Origin: Candidatus Zixiibacteriota bacterium
GTDB lineage: Bacteria; Zixibacteria; MSB-5A5; GN15; PGXB01
Reading direction: 5' to 3'
Length of the DNA: 5,182 nt
Assembly: GCA_030642025.1 (NCBI GenBank)
Contig: DAOWOO010000132.1
Span: 1-5,182 of the forward strand
The notes beneath the pieces were generated by a model. That model did no database searches. It was not told where the DNA came from and worked only from the letters and a program-made list of their open reading frames with translations. The position numbers were made by a program, and so were the translations under genes. Below, in pieces: positions 1 through 5,182 of this stretch; position 1 is the first letter of the stretch; each line of letters opens with the position of its first letter.

Positions 1-1
1 A

Positions 2-592
2 TCATTGTTTCGCTTGATATGTAATAGTAAGAGCTATGATGATGTTGATGATAGTGTAAAAGATATAAGGAAAAAAAGAATTGAGGACAGAGATAGGATA
101 TTTAATAGGGAATACAAAATTGTTGAAATATTAAAAAGAGTCCTGCAAAAATGCCTGAATGATAAATTGAGTTATTCAAAATTTAAAGAAATACCAGAAG
201 TGCAGGATATGATAAATATTGAGTATGAATATGTTATTACTGCCTTTAATTTATCAAAAAGCATTAGGGAATTGCCACAAAAGTATGTTAATAGCAGTGT
301 GAAACCGATCTCATATTTCATAGATATTCGTACATATTATCGTTATCAATTGATCAAAGAAAATATGAAGCCACAAAAAGGTGATGTCGATGATATGTCT
401 CAAGTACTTTATTTAAATGCATGTGATTATATTCTAACACGAGATAGGAGTTTTATACACCGTCTTGATAATTGTGGCAATCCAGACCTAAAAAGTCGAG
501 GCCTTAGACCTGAAGAATTCTGTGAAATTCTAATAGGAGATCATTTCAATATTGAAAAGAGAGCTCCTTATTCAATGATTTTTCTTAAATAG
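2..592 (+). CDS. Hypothetical protein with C-terminal PIN-like region (5' end outside window)
   Basis: I do not recognise the gene as a named family. The frame is open to the left edge and the first possible start in the window is only a TTG at 5, so the true start probably lies upstream. Numbering from that TTG, residues 126-153 read as a PIN-type core: GDVDDM with acidic D127, D129 and D130, then a hydrophobic helix (SQVLYLNACDYI), D141, and LTRD with T145 and D147 before a basic segment. This resembles the 'D..D...A...D..vT.D' C-terminal half of PIN-domain ribonucleases, often toxins or RNA-processing enzymes. Residues 17-60 are charged and probably helical. No antitoxin gene is visible, though one could lie upstream. 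The gene is clearly A+T-rich (many AAA, ATA, TTA and AAT codons), unlike everything after base 610, which suggests acquisition by transfer. The nuclease assignment is an inference from the motif only. Confidence 0.6.
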   Translation, partial: SLFRLICNSKSYDDVDDSVKDIRKKRIEDRDRIFNREYKIVEILKRVLQKCLNDKLSYSKFKEIPEVQDMINIEYEYVITAFNLSKSIRELPQKYVNSSVKPISYFIDIRTYYRYQLIKENMKPQKGDVDDMSQVLYLNACDYILTRDRSFIHRLDNCGNPDLKSRGLRPEEFCEILIGDHFNIEKRAPYSMIFLK

Positions 593-596
593 TTAC

Positions 597-602
597 AAGA
601 GG
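597..602 (+). promoter_or_regulatory. Ribosome binding site of the asparaginase gene
   Basis: AAGAGG lies 7 bases before the ATG at 610, in the short gap after the TAG of the preceding gene. The motif and spacing support the ATG at 610 as the start and show that this organism uses Shine-Dalgarno sequences for at least some genes. Confidence 0.6.
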
Positions 603-609
603 TCAATAC

Positions 610-1461
610 ATGTCTAATACAGAAATAGTCGCGAAGGTTTACCGGGGGGAGAGGGAAGAGTCGGTGCATTACGGATCAATCGCCGTGGTGGACAAAAACG
701 GTAAGCTGACTCATTATCTCGGCGACCCGGAGTTTTTTACATTCGTTCGGTCATCATCGAAGCCGTTTCAGCTTATACCGCTGATTCAAACCGGGGCGGC
801 GGATAAGTACAGGTTCAACAGCAAGCAGTTGGCGATTATGTGCGGGTCGCATATCGGAACCGATAATCACCGCGCCACGGTTATGGCCAATCTCAGTGCC
901 GCCGGCAACAAACCGGAAGACCTGCAATGCGGAACCCATGTGCCGATTTACATGACCATGGCCGGGGAGTTCCCGCAGTTGAACGAGCATAAGGATGTTG
1001 TCCGGCATAACTGTTCCGGCAAGCATTCGGGCTTTCTGGCACTGGCGAAATTCTTAGGCGAGGATGTAGCTGACTATCTCAAGCCGGAATCGAAAGTACA
1101 GCAGTTGGTGCTCGATGCGGTCGCGAATATGTACGAATACCCCAGGGAGAAAATTATTATCTCTACCGATGGCTGCTCCGCGCCGAATTTCGGGATGCCG
1201 ATGAAATATACCGCTCAGGCTTTCAGAAAACTCGCGACCGGTGACGGCGGAAGCAAAGAACTATCCGATATTCTTGTCAGGATAAAACGGGTGATGACGG
1301 AATTCCCGGAAATGGTTTCCGGCGAGGGCAGGTTTGACCTGGCCCTGATGCGCGCTTTTCCCGGCAACGTGGTCGGCAAAGTCGGGGCTGAGGGGATTCA
1401 GGGTATCGGCTTTTCCGACCCGCCAGTCGGGATTGTGGTTAGATACATGATGGCAACGTGA
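610..1461 (+). CDS. L-asparaginase, type II (PF06089, R. etli AnsA/ReAV-like), truncated by frameshift
   Basis: Hydrolyses L-asparagine to L-aspartate and ammonia; no signal peptide is seen, so it is probably cytoplasmic. The N-terminus (YRGEREESVHYGSIAVVD) and later blocks are typical of the zinc-dependent asparaginase family represented by Rhizobium etli ReAV, not of the E. coli AnsA/AnsB class. Residues known to matter in ReAV are present: the SxxK pair S48/K51 in RSSSK, S80 in CGSH, zinc ligands C135 and K138 in NCSGKH, D187 and C189 in TDGCS, and a lysine before GAEG (K257). The frame stays on-family to GIGFSDPPVGIVV (about residue 277), then becomes RYMMAT and stops. The missing C-terminus is in another frame just downstream (1443-1622). 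One extra A after 1440 would restore a protein of about 337 residues, the normal length. Whether the break is a true mutation or a sequencing/assembly error cannot be told here. It begins 17 bases after the previous gene and lies upstream of the tryptophanase gene in the same direction. Confidence 0.9.
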   Translation: MSNTEIVAKVYRGEREESVHYGSIAVVDKNGKLTHYLGDPEFFTFVRSSSKPFQLIPLIQTGAADKYRFNSKQLAIMCGSHIGTDNHRATVMANLSAAGNKPEDLQCGTHVPIYMTMAGEFPQLNEHKDVVRHNCSGKHSGFLALAKFLGEDVADYLKPESKVQQLVLDAVANMYEYPREKIIISTDGCSAPNFGMPMKYTAQAFRKLATGDGGSKELSDILVRIKRVMTEFPEMVSGEGRFDLALMRAFPGNVVGKVGAEGIQGIGFSDPPVGIVVRYMMAT

Positions 1462-1622
1462 GGGCGCTTCATCCGGTATGTGTCGAGGTCCTGCGGCAAC
1501 TGGAAATGTTGGAAAAAGGCAATGCCGAGTATCTGAAACCGTTTACAGAGCCGGAAATACGTAATACGTCAGGACGTTTAACCGGTTATATCAAGCCGGA
1601 ATTCACCTTGAAAAAGGTATGA
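1443..1622 (+). pseudogene. Frameshifted C-terminal part of the type II L-asparaginase
   Basis: This frame reads IHDGNVRALHPVCVEVLRQL, then a middle section, then PEIRNTSGRLTGYIKPEF, and ends at TGA 1620-1622. It matches the family's usual C-terminus (Ki.DGn.RAlhPv..evL..L ... irN..G...G.i.p.f). It is the missing tail of the gene that starts at 610. It has no start codon or ribosome site of its own, and TAG at 1440-1442 closes the frame directly upstream, so it is not a separate gene. The join point is within GTGGTT-AGATAC at 1435-1446, where GTGGTT-AAGATAC would give VVKIHDGN, the expected family sequence. This suggests loss of one A from an AA pair. Confidence 0.85.
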
Positions 1623-1627
1623 TTTAG

Positions 1628-1646
1628 TATTACCTTGGGGGTAATA
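1628..1646 (+). repeat. Perfect 7-bp inverted repeat before the tryptophanase gene
   Basis: TATTACC (1628-1634) and GGTAATA (1640-1646) are perfect inverted copies separated by TTGGG. The repeat lies in the 52-base gap between the asparaginase tail and the lyase gene, about 20 bases before the AGGAGG. It has no T-run after it, so it is unlikely to be an intrinsic terminator. It could be an operator for a dimeric repressor or a weak RNA hairpin affecting translation. No clear sigma-70 promoter is seen in the gap. The function is unknown. Confidence 0.4.
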
Positions 1647-1664
1647 GAATAGTCATAACCGTAC

Positions 1665-1670
1665 AGGAGG
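1665..1670 (+). promoter_or_regulatory. Strong ribosome binding site that decides a GTG start
   Basis: A full AGGAGG sits 4 bases before the GTG at 1675. An ATG at 1673 overlaps this GTG in a different frame and is only 2 bases from the motif. Only the GTG frame gives the conserved DDWRYPAEPFRIKSVE N-terminus, so the GTG is the start. The spacing is slightly shorter than usual. Confidence 0.75.
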
Positions 1671-1674
1671 AAAT

Positions 1675-3078
1675 GTGGACGATTGGAGATATCCCGCCGA
1701 ACCTTTTCGTATTAAATCTGTCGAATCAATCACGTTGATACCGCGCGCCAGGCGTGAGGAAATACTAAAAGAAGCCAGATACAATATTTTTAAAATCAAG
1801 GCCGAACATATTTATATCGACCTTCTGACCGATTCGGGAACCGGCGCCATGTCGTCCGAGCAATGGGCGGCTTTGATGCGCGGTGATGAGTCATACGCCG
1901 GAGCGCGGTCTTTTTACCGGTTTGAGAAAATAATAAAGGAAATAACCGGCAAGAAATTCATAATCCCTGTTCACCAGGGACGGGTGGCCGAAAATGTCTT
2001 TTTCTCTACTGTATTGAAAAAGGGCGATTATGTGCCCAATAACACCCATTTTGATACCACCCGCGCCAATGCCCAGCATAAGGGGGGGATACCGGTTGAC
2101 TTTCCCTGCCCGGAAGCCTCGCTCGATGATGAGATTCCGTTCAAGGGGAATATCGATACGCAAAGGCTGGAGGGATTTATCGAGGAAAAAGGCGCCGAGC
2201 ATATACCGGTAGTCTTTATGACTGTGACCAATAATTCCTCGGGCGGCCAGCCGGTCTCGATGGCCAATATCAAGGAAACCTCGGAAATCTGCGGTAAGCA
2301 TGGTATCATGTTTTTCTTCGATTGCGCCCGTTTTGCCGAGAATGCCTATTTTATTAAAAAATCCGAGCCGGGCTTTCAGGATAAGACTGTAAAAGAGATT
2401 GCGCAGGAGATGTTTTCATACGTTGATGGCGCTCTGATGTCTGCCAAGAAAGACGGGCTGGCTAATATGGGCGGTTTTATAGCATTAAACGATGAAGAAC
2501 TGGCCCGCAGGATAACCGAGCTTTTGATTGTAATCGAGGGATTTTCTACCTACGGTGGAATGTCCGGTCGGGATATCGAAGCGGTGGCGGCCGGGTTGAA
2601 TGAGGTTCTCAACGAGGATTACCTGGCGTATCGGGTCGGCCAGGTTGAGTATTTCGGAAAAATGATTGAAAAGGCGGGCGCGCCGATTATCAAGCCGGCC
2701 GGCGGTCATGCGATTTTCATCGATGCCGGGAAATTCCTGCCGCATATAAAACCGGATCAGTTCCCGGGTCAGGCGCTGACAGTCGAGTTGTACCGCGAAG
2801 GCGGAATCCGTGCGGTTGAAATCGGTTCTCTTATGTTCGGTGGGTATGATCCCAATACCGGGGAGAAACTTACCGCGACCAAAGAGCTGGTTCGTCTGGC
2901 CATCCCCCGACGGGTGTACACGGCCAGCCATCTGGATTACGTGGCGGATATTATTGCCGGGATATCGAAGCGCAAAGATCAGCTTCGAGGATATAAAATC
3001 CTCCGTCAGGCGACTCTATTGAGACATTTTACGATTGAACTGGATGAACTGTCACCCGAAGAGGTAAAAGTTCGGTAA
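1675..3078 (+). CDS. tnaA: Tryptophanase (beta-eliminating lyase, PLP-dependent)
   Basis: Full-length fold-type I PLP enzyme (467 residues; family about 456-475), cytoplasmic, probably a tetramer. It splits L-tryptophan into indole, pyruvate and ammonia. Compared from memory with C. freundii tyrosine phenol-lyase (TPL) and E. coli TnaA: the PLP lysine is K259 in SAKKD, the pyridine-nitrogen aspartate D216 in FFDCAR with R219, the phosphate-site loop HQGR is at 100-103, the cation-site glutamate E72 and catalytic Y74 are in GDESYAG, and the carboxylate-binding arginine is R407. Three positions that separate the two enzymes point to tryptophanase: D127 (Thr in TPL), I383 (Arg in TPL) and H451 (Phe in TPL). 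The N-terminus (YPAEPFRIKSVE) and the short 111-130 loop are TPL-like, so this is a distinct branch. Odd residues are V104 where a glycine usually follows HQGR, and S291 where EGF/EGM is usually followed by proline. No tnaC-like leader peptide precedes it. It may be co-transcribed with the asparaginase gene. Confidence 0.9.
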   Translation: MDDWRYPAEPFRIKSVESITLIPRARREEILKEARYNIFKIKAEHIYIDLLTDSGTGAMSSEQWAALMRGDESYAGARSFYRFEKIIKEITGKKFIIPVHQGRVAENVFFSTVLKKGDYVPNNTHFDTTRANAQHKGGIPVDFPCPEASLDDEIPFKGNIDTQRLEGFIEEKGAEHIPVVFMTVTNNSSGGQPVSMANIKETSEICGKHGIMFFFDCARFAENAYFIKKSEPGFQDKTVKEIAQEMFSYVDGALMSAKKDGLANMGGFIALNDEELARRITELLIVIEGFSTYGGMSGRDIEAVAAGLNEVLNEDYLAYRVGQVEYFGKMIEKAGAPIIKPAGGHAIFIDAGKFLPHIKPDQFPGQALTVELYREGGIRAVEIGSLMFGGYDPNTGEKLTATKELVRLAIPRRVYTASHLDYVADIIAGISKRKDQLRGYKILRQATLLRHFTIELDELSPEEVKVR

Positions 3079-3116
3079 TCTGTTCAGAATGTGAATTAAA
3101 TTGCGGATTACACAAA

Positions 3117-3145
3117 TTGACGGTTGGTTCGTATATATCTATAAA
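3117..3145 (+). promoter_or_regulatory. Candidate sigma-70 promoter P1
   Basis: TTGACG (3117-3122), a 17-base spacer and TATAAA (3140-3145) make a near-consensus -35/-10 pair, with a predicted transcript start near 3152. It would read through the 3179-3213 inverted repeat towards the C25 gene. It lies only about 40 bases after the tnaA stop. The A+T-rich surroundings make chance matches more likely here. Confidence 0.45.
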
Positions 3146-3178
3146 TTATGGGTAATTAATTGCTGCTAAACGGGATGA

Positions 3179-3213
3179 CCGGCCAGAATGAAAAATCCCA
3201 CCGCTCTGGCCGG
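3179..3213 (+). repeat. 9-bp perfect inverted repeat (hairpin; possible tnaA terminator)
   Basis: CCGGCCAGA (3179-3187) and TCTGGCCGG (3205-3213) can pair perfectly around a 17-base loop. The G+C-rich stem stands out in an A+T-rich region about 100 bases after the tnaA stop. It is followed by ATATTTGC, not a clean T-run, so an intrinsic terminator is possible but weak. A second pairing, GGGAT (3172-3176) with ATCCC (3195-3199), overlaps the stem and would compete with it. It could also be an operator or a processing site between transcription units. Confidence 0.5.
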
Positions 3214-3251
3214 ATATTTGCATTAATCACCGCCAATACTGACCTTTGTAA

Positions 3252-3280
3252 TTGACAATTATTGCGGAACTTTTTATATT
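3252..3280 (+). promoter_or_regulatory. Strong sigma-70-like promoter P2 of the C25 peptidase gene
   Basis: A perfect TTGACA (3252-3257), the ideal 17-base spacer and TATATT (3275-3280) form the best promoter in the window. The predicted start is A3287, giving a leader of about 160 nt before the ATG at 3447. It marks the C25 gene as its own transcription unit, separate from tnaA. It is called from sequence only. Confidence 0.65.
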
Positions 3281-3286
3281 CTGGCG

Positions 3287-3446
3287 ACTTATAAAGGAAA
3301 GGAGTCATCGTATCGAGTAGACAGTTAAGGGATTGATTAGAAAGCTGAAATAACAAAAAGGTTACTATTCGGCCCTGATACTGTATATTCGGCATGGTAA
3401 TTCCTGTCGGGTAAAACGGGCCGGGTGTGAAATTACCCGGTTTTTT
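3287..3446 (+). promoter_or_regulatory. Candidate attenuator or riboswitch-like leader (or ~160-nt small RNA)
   Basis: The predicted transcript from P2 ends in two mutually exclusive structures. CGGGTAA (3408-3414) can pair with TTACCCG (3433-3439) over 7 bp. Alternatively CCGGGT (3421-3426) pairs with ACCCGG (3435-3440), which is followed by six T's. Both use the same 3' strand, so one can prevent the other, as in terminator/antiterminator switches. The upstream ~120 nt could be a sensing domain, but I see no c-di-GMP-I, TPP, cobalamin or fluoride riboswitch core in it. If termination is constitutive, the product would be a stand-alone RNA of about 160 nt. The structure is visible; its function is inferred. 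Confidence 0.4.
3421..3446 (+). terminator. Terminator-like hairpin with six T's abutting the C25 start codon
   Basis: CCGGGT (3421-3426), an 8-base loop GTGAAATT, ACCCGG (3435-3440), then TTTTTT (3441-3446). The 6-bp G+C-rich stem can gain one G-U pair inside, and the T-run gives the classical intrinsic terminator shape. The ATG follows at 3447 with no gap, so termination here would remove the coding region. The hairpin also occupies the place where a Shine-Dalgarno sequence would be, so it could instead control translation. Confidence 0.55.
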
Positions 3447-5182
3447 ATGCCCAGAATACTTTTTACAGTCGCACTTTTTCTTATCCTCCTCACGATTGCA
3501 GCTTATGCCGGAGCCGGGTATTACGGCGATATCGAGGTTTTATCGTCGGATGAAACCGGTATCAGTTTCCGTTTTAATCCGGCCGATCCTGACCGCTATA
3601 TGACCCCGGATCCGGCCGACTCGGTTGTTTCACTCAGCAAATCAGTCTTAGTCGGCATCCCGGACAATGCCAAGCCGTTTATTGCCGGTGTATCGGGACA
3701 GGGACTTGTTCCTTATTCTTCACCGGCGGGAATGATTATGCAATCAGCCGGAGGATTGGCGGTAATTGAACGTTTACAGATTATTCGCGGCCATAAAATC
3801 GCAACAGTCCGGCTGTTTCCTTATACACAGGGCGCTATTTTCAGCCATCTGGAAGTTACCATAGAATTTCGTATCGACGGCAATCAGCCGATTACCGGGG
3901 CAGTCTCTGCCTCTGATCCGGTTTTCGAGTCGGTGTTTGGGTATTCCGTACTGAATTATGACCAGGTCAAACTCTGGCCGTCTCGGTTAATACTTCCTTC
4001 ATTGAAGAAGGCGGCCGTGAGTCCTTTTGAAAAAGCGGTCACATGGTATAAGATTCAGACGATGCAAAAAGGCCTGATAAAAGTTACCGGTCAGCAATTA
4101 TCGGCCGCCGGGGTGTCACTATCCGGTCTGCGTAGTGATTCACTTCATCTTTTTTATGGCGGCGGCGAGCCACTGGCGGTGGCCAATGAATTGGCGCGAC
4201 CGAATTTTCAGGAAATGTCTATAATGGTTTTCGACGGCGGCGACGGGCTTTTCGGCAGTTCGGATTATTTTCTTTTCTACGGTGAGAAAACCGACCGCTG
4301 GCGCTATCCGGCCGATTCCCAGCCGGTTTATCAAAAGAATATTTATACAAATATCAATTGTTACTGGCTGTCTGTCTCGGGTGATTTTGCCGGTGCGGGA
4401 AAGCGTATGGCGACCGTTTCGGGAACACCCGGCGGAGGGGCGGACACTCTTATCAGTGAGGCAACCTTTTATGTTCGCGAGGAAGCCGATATTCTTCTTT
4501 ACGGAACGGAGTCCAACGGCTTCCGCGACTGGGCCACCTGGTACTGGACAACCGAATCGCCGTTCAGCTTTTCGGTACATACGCCCAAGCCGATTCCCGG
4601 CGGATTATCTGAGATCAAGGTCAGGGCCCGGACTCGTGGGGTAAATTATTTAACCGTTCAGCGAATTCCGGCCACGCCGATATTTACCGGTTATGATGAG
4701 TTTCGTTTTACAACCGGACAGATACAATCAAGTCTTAATGCTGTTTCGGTAAACTATGACGATGATTTCGATGATGTCGGTCATTTTGACTATCTTGAAG
4801 TGACTTATCGCGGCTACCTGGCGCCTGCATCGGACATGCTTGATTTCACGATATATGATGTTACCGGCACCGCTGAGTTTGTAATCGACAATGATTTTTC
4901 CGAAACTCCGTACATATTTGACATGACCGACCGATTTAGCCCGGCGCATGTTACCGGTGCAACTGTTTCCGGTGGCGAAATACGGTTTGAGGCTGATATG
5001 GTGTCATCCGGTAAACGGTATTTTATTACGGCACCTTCAAAGACATACGGCCCGATCAGCATTGAGCGGACGATCCCCTCGAATCTCAGGAATAACTTGA
5101 ATCAGACCGACATGATAATTGTTTGCGCCGATGAATTTTCAGCCGACCTTGATGATTATGTGCAGTACCGCGAGGCGGCTTC
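3447..5182 (+). CDS. Secreted C25-family (gingipain/PorU-like) cysteine peptidase, N-terminal part (3' end outside window)
   Basis: At least 578 codons without a stop, running off the right edge. Residues 1-21 form a signal peptide (MPR, a hydrophobic stretch LFTVALFLILLTIA, and cleavage likely after AYA21), so the protein is exported. Residues ~25-185 resemble the gingipain propeptide. WYKIQ (200-204) with the following KGLIKVTGQQL, HLFYGGGEP (234-242) and FDGGDGLFGSSDYFLFYG (from F262; acidic D263, D266, D273, perhaps calcium-binding) are hallmarks of the beta-rich region before the peptidase domain in PorU/C25 proteins. FDYLEVTYRG (447-456), IFDMTDRFSP and GKRYFITAPS with SIERTIPSNLRN follow, and NQTDMIIVCADEF with YVQYREAA (~552-578) begins the C25 domain. 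The catalytic His and Cys and any sorting domain lie outside the window. The ATG at 3447 is chosen because the signal peptide starts there; there is no Shine-Dalgarno sequence. An aspartate-rich run (D438-D443) precedes FDYLEV. A PorU sortase and a secreted protease cannot be told apart from this part. Confidence 0.8.
   Translation, partial: MPRILFTVALFLILLTIAAYAGAGYYGDIEVLSSDETGISFRFNPADPDRYMTPDPADSVVSLSKSVLVGIPDNAKPFIAGVSGQGLVPYSSPAGMIMQSAGGLAVIERLQIIRGHKIATVRLFPYTQGAIFSHLEVTIEFRIDGNQPITGAVSASDPVFESVFGYSVLNYDQVKLWPSRLILPSLKKAAVSPFEKAVTWYKIQTMQKGLIKVTGQQLSAAGVSLSGLRSDSLHLFYGGGEPLAVANELARPNFQEMSIMVFDGGDGLFGSSDYFLFYGEKTDRWRYPADSQPVYQKNIYTNINCYWLSVSGDFAGAGKRMATVSGTPGGGADTLISEATFYVREEADILLYGTESNGFRDWATWYWTTESPFSFSVHTPKPIPGGLSEIKVRARTRGVNYLTVQRIPATPIFTGYDEFRFTTGQIQSSLNAVSVNYDDDFDDVGHFDYLEVTYRGYLAPASDMLDFTIYDVTGTAEFVIDNDFSETPYIFDMTDRFSPAHVTGATVSGGEIRFEADMVSSGKRYFITAPSKTYGPISIERTIPSNLRNNLNQTDMIIVCADEFSADLDDYVQYREAA

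Larger units (their letters stand above)
3079..3446 (+). other. 368-base non-coding region between tnaA and the C25 peptidase gene
   Basis: No convincing gene was found on either strand. The region is more A+T-rich than its neighbours, at least up to about 3360, and contains two sigma-70-like promoters (3117-3145 and 3252-3280), a 9-bp inverted repeat (3179-3213), and a leader ending in a terminator-like hairpin against the next start codon. It also has an 8-base direct repeat, TATTCGGC, at 3366-3373 and 3386-3393, exactly 20 bases apart. A minus-strand open frame (3156-3395) overlaps these signals and shows no family motif. Confidence 0.6.

Noticed and set aside
552..581. Promoter for asparaginase at the end of the first gene (TTGAAA followed by ATGATT or TGATTT)
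   Set aside because: The -10 match is poor and the A+T-rich gene offers many chance matches, so it is not reported as a feature.
1435..1446. Programmed ribosomal frameshift in asparaginase
   Set aside because: There is no slippery heptamer at the junction and no evident stimulatory structure. A lost base or sequence error is simpler.
1623..1674. tnaC-type leader peptide or Trp-sensing attenuator before tryptophanase
   Set aside because: The gap is only 52 bases with no small frame containing a start codon and a tryptophan codon, and no terminator structure.
1673..1675. ATG at 1673 as the start of the tryptophanase gene
   Set aside because: It is in a different frame from the conserved YPAEPFRIKSVE N-terminus. 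The overlapping GTG at 1675 is in frame and better spaced from AGGAGG.
2485..2931. Minus-strand open frame of 148 codons inside tnaA
   Set aside because: tnaA covers the region with strong family conservation. The reverse frame shows no known motif.
3156..3395. Minus-strand open frame of 79 codons in the intergenic region
   Set aside because: It overlaps promoter P2, the 9-bp inverted repeat and the leader, has no recognisable motif, and its composition looks non-coding.
3287..3446. Known riboswitch (c-di-GMP-I, TPP, cobalamin, fluoride)
   Set aside because: I looked for the conserved core motifs of these classes and did not find them. A covariance-model search would be needed to exclude diverged members.
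4140..4580. Minus-strand open frame of 146 codons (and a plus-strand one at 4282-4644)
   Set aside because: Both lie inside the C25 gene, whose frame is continuous and family-consistent. They are shadows caused by its codon use.

Overview
The window looks like a chromosomal segment from an uncultured-type bacterium. It ends in a secreted family C25 (gingipain/PorU-like) cysteine peptidase, a family common in the Fibrobacteres-Chlorobi-Bacteroidetes (FCB) superphylum and related candidate phyla such as Zixibacteria. The balanced base composition of most of the window, rich in CCGG, and the mix of genes with and without a Shine-Dalgarno sequence fit that group. The placement is an inference from gene content only. 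Every supported gene is on the + strand.

Layout. Bases 2-592 hold the 3' part of an A+T-rich gene that enters from the left edge; its C-terminal region looks like a PIN-type nuclease. Bases 610-1622 hold a type II (Rhizobium etli-like, zinc-dependent) L-asparaginase gene. Its frame is broken by an apparent one-base deletion at about 1440-1442, so the intact frame stops at 1461 and the last ~60 residues lie in another frame (1443-1622). A 52-base gap with a small inverted repeat and a strong AGGAGG leads to a GTG-started, full-length tryptophanase-type beta-eliminating lyase (1675-3078). Bases 3079-3446 are non-coding. They hold two good sigma-70-like promoters, a 9-bp inverted repeat, and a leader of about 160 nt that ends in a terminator-like hairpin with six T's directly against the next start codon. 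Bases 3447-5182 encode the signal peptide, prodomain and beta-rich N-terminal part of the C25 peptidase, which runs off the right edge; its catalytic residues lie outside the window.

How the genes fit together. Asparaginase and tryptophanase lie close together in one direction and may form an amino-acid catabolic unit that releases ammonia, aspartate, pyruvate and indole. The secreted C25 peptidase is a separate transcription unit with its own promoter(s). A link to peptide breakdown feeding amino-acid fermentation is plausible but not shown. The A+T-rich first gene has a different composition and probably a different origin.

The most unusual signal is the C25 leader. A 7-bp pairing (3408-3414 with 3433-3439) is mutually exclusive with the terminator-like hairpin (3421-3440), which is the layout of a transcription attenuator or riboswitch. 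I do not recognise a known aptamer class in it.
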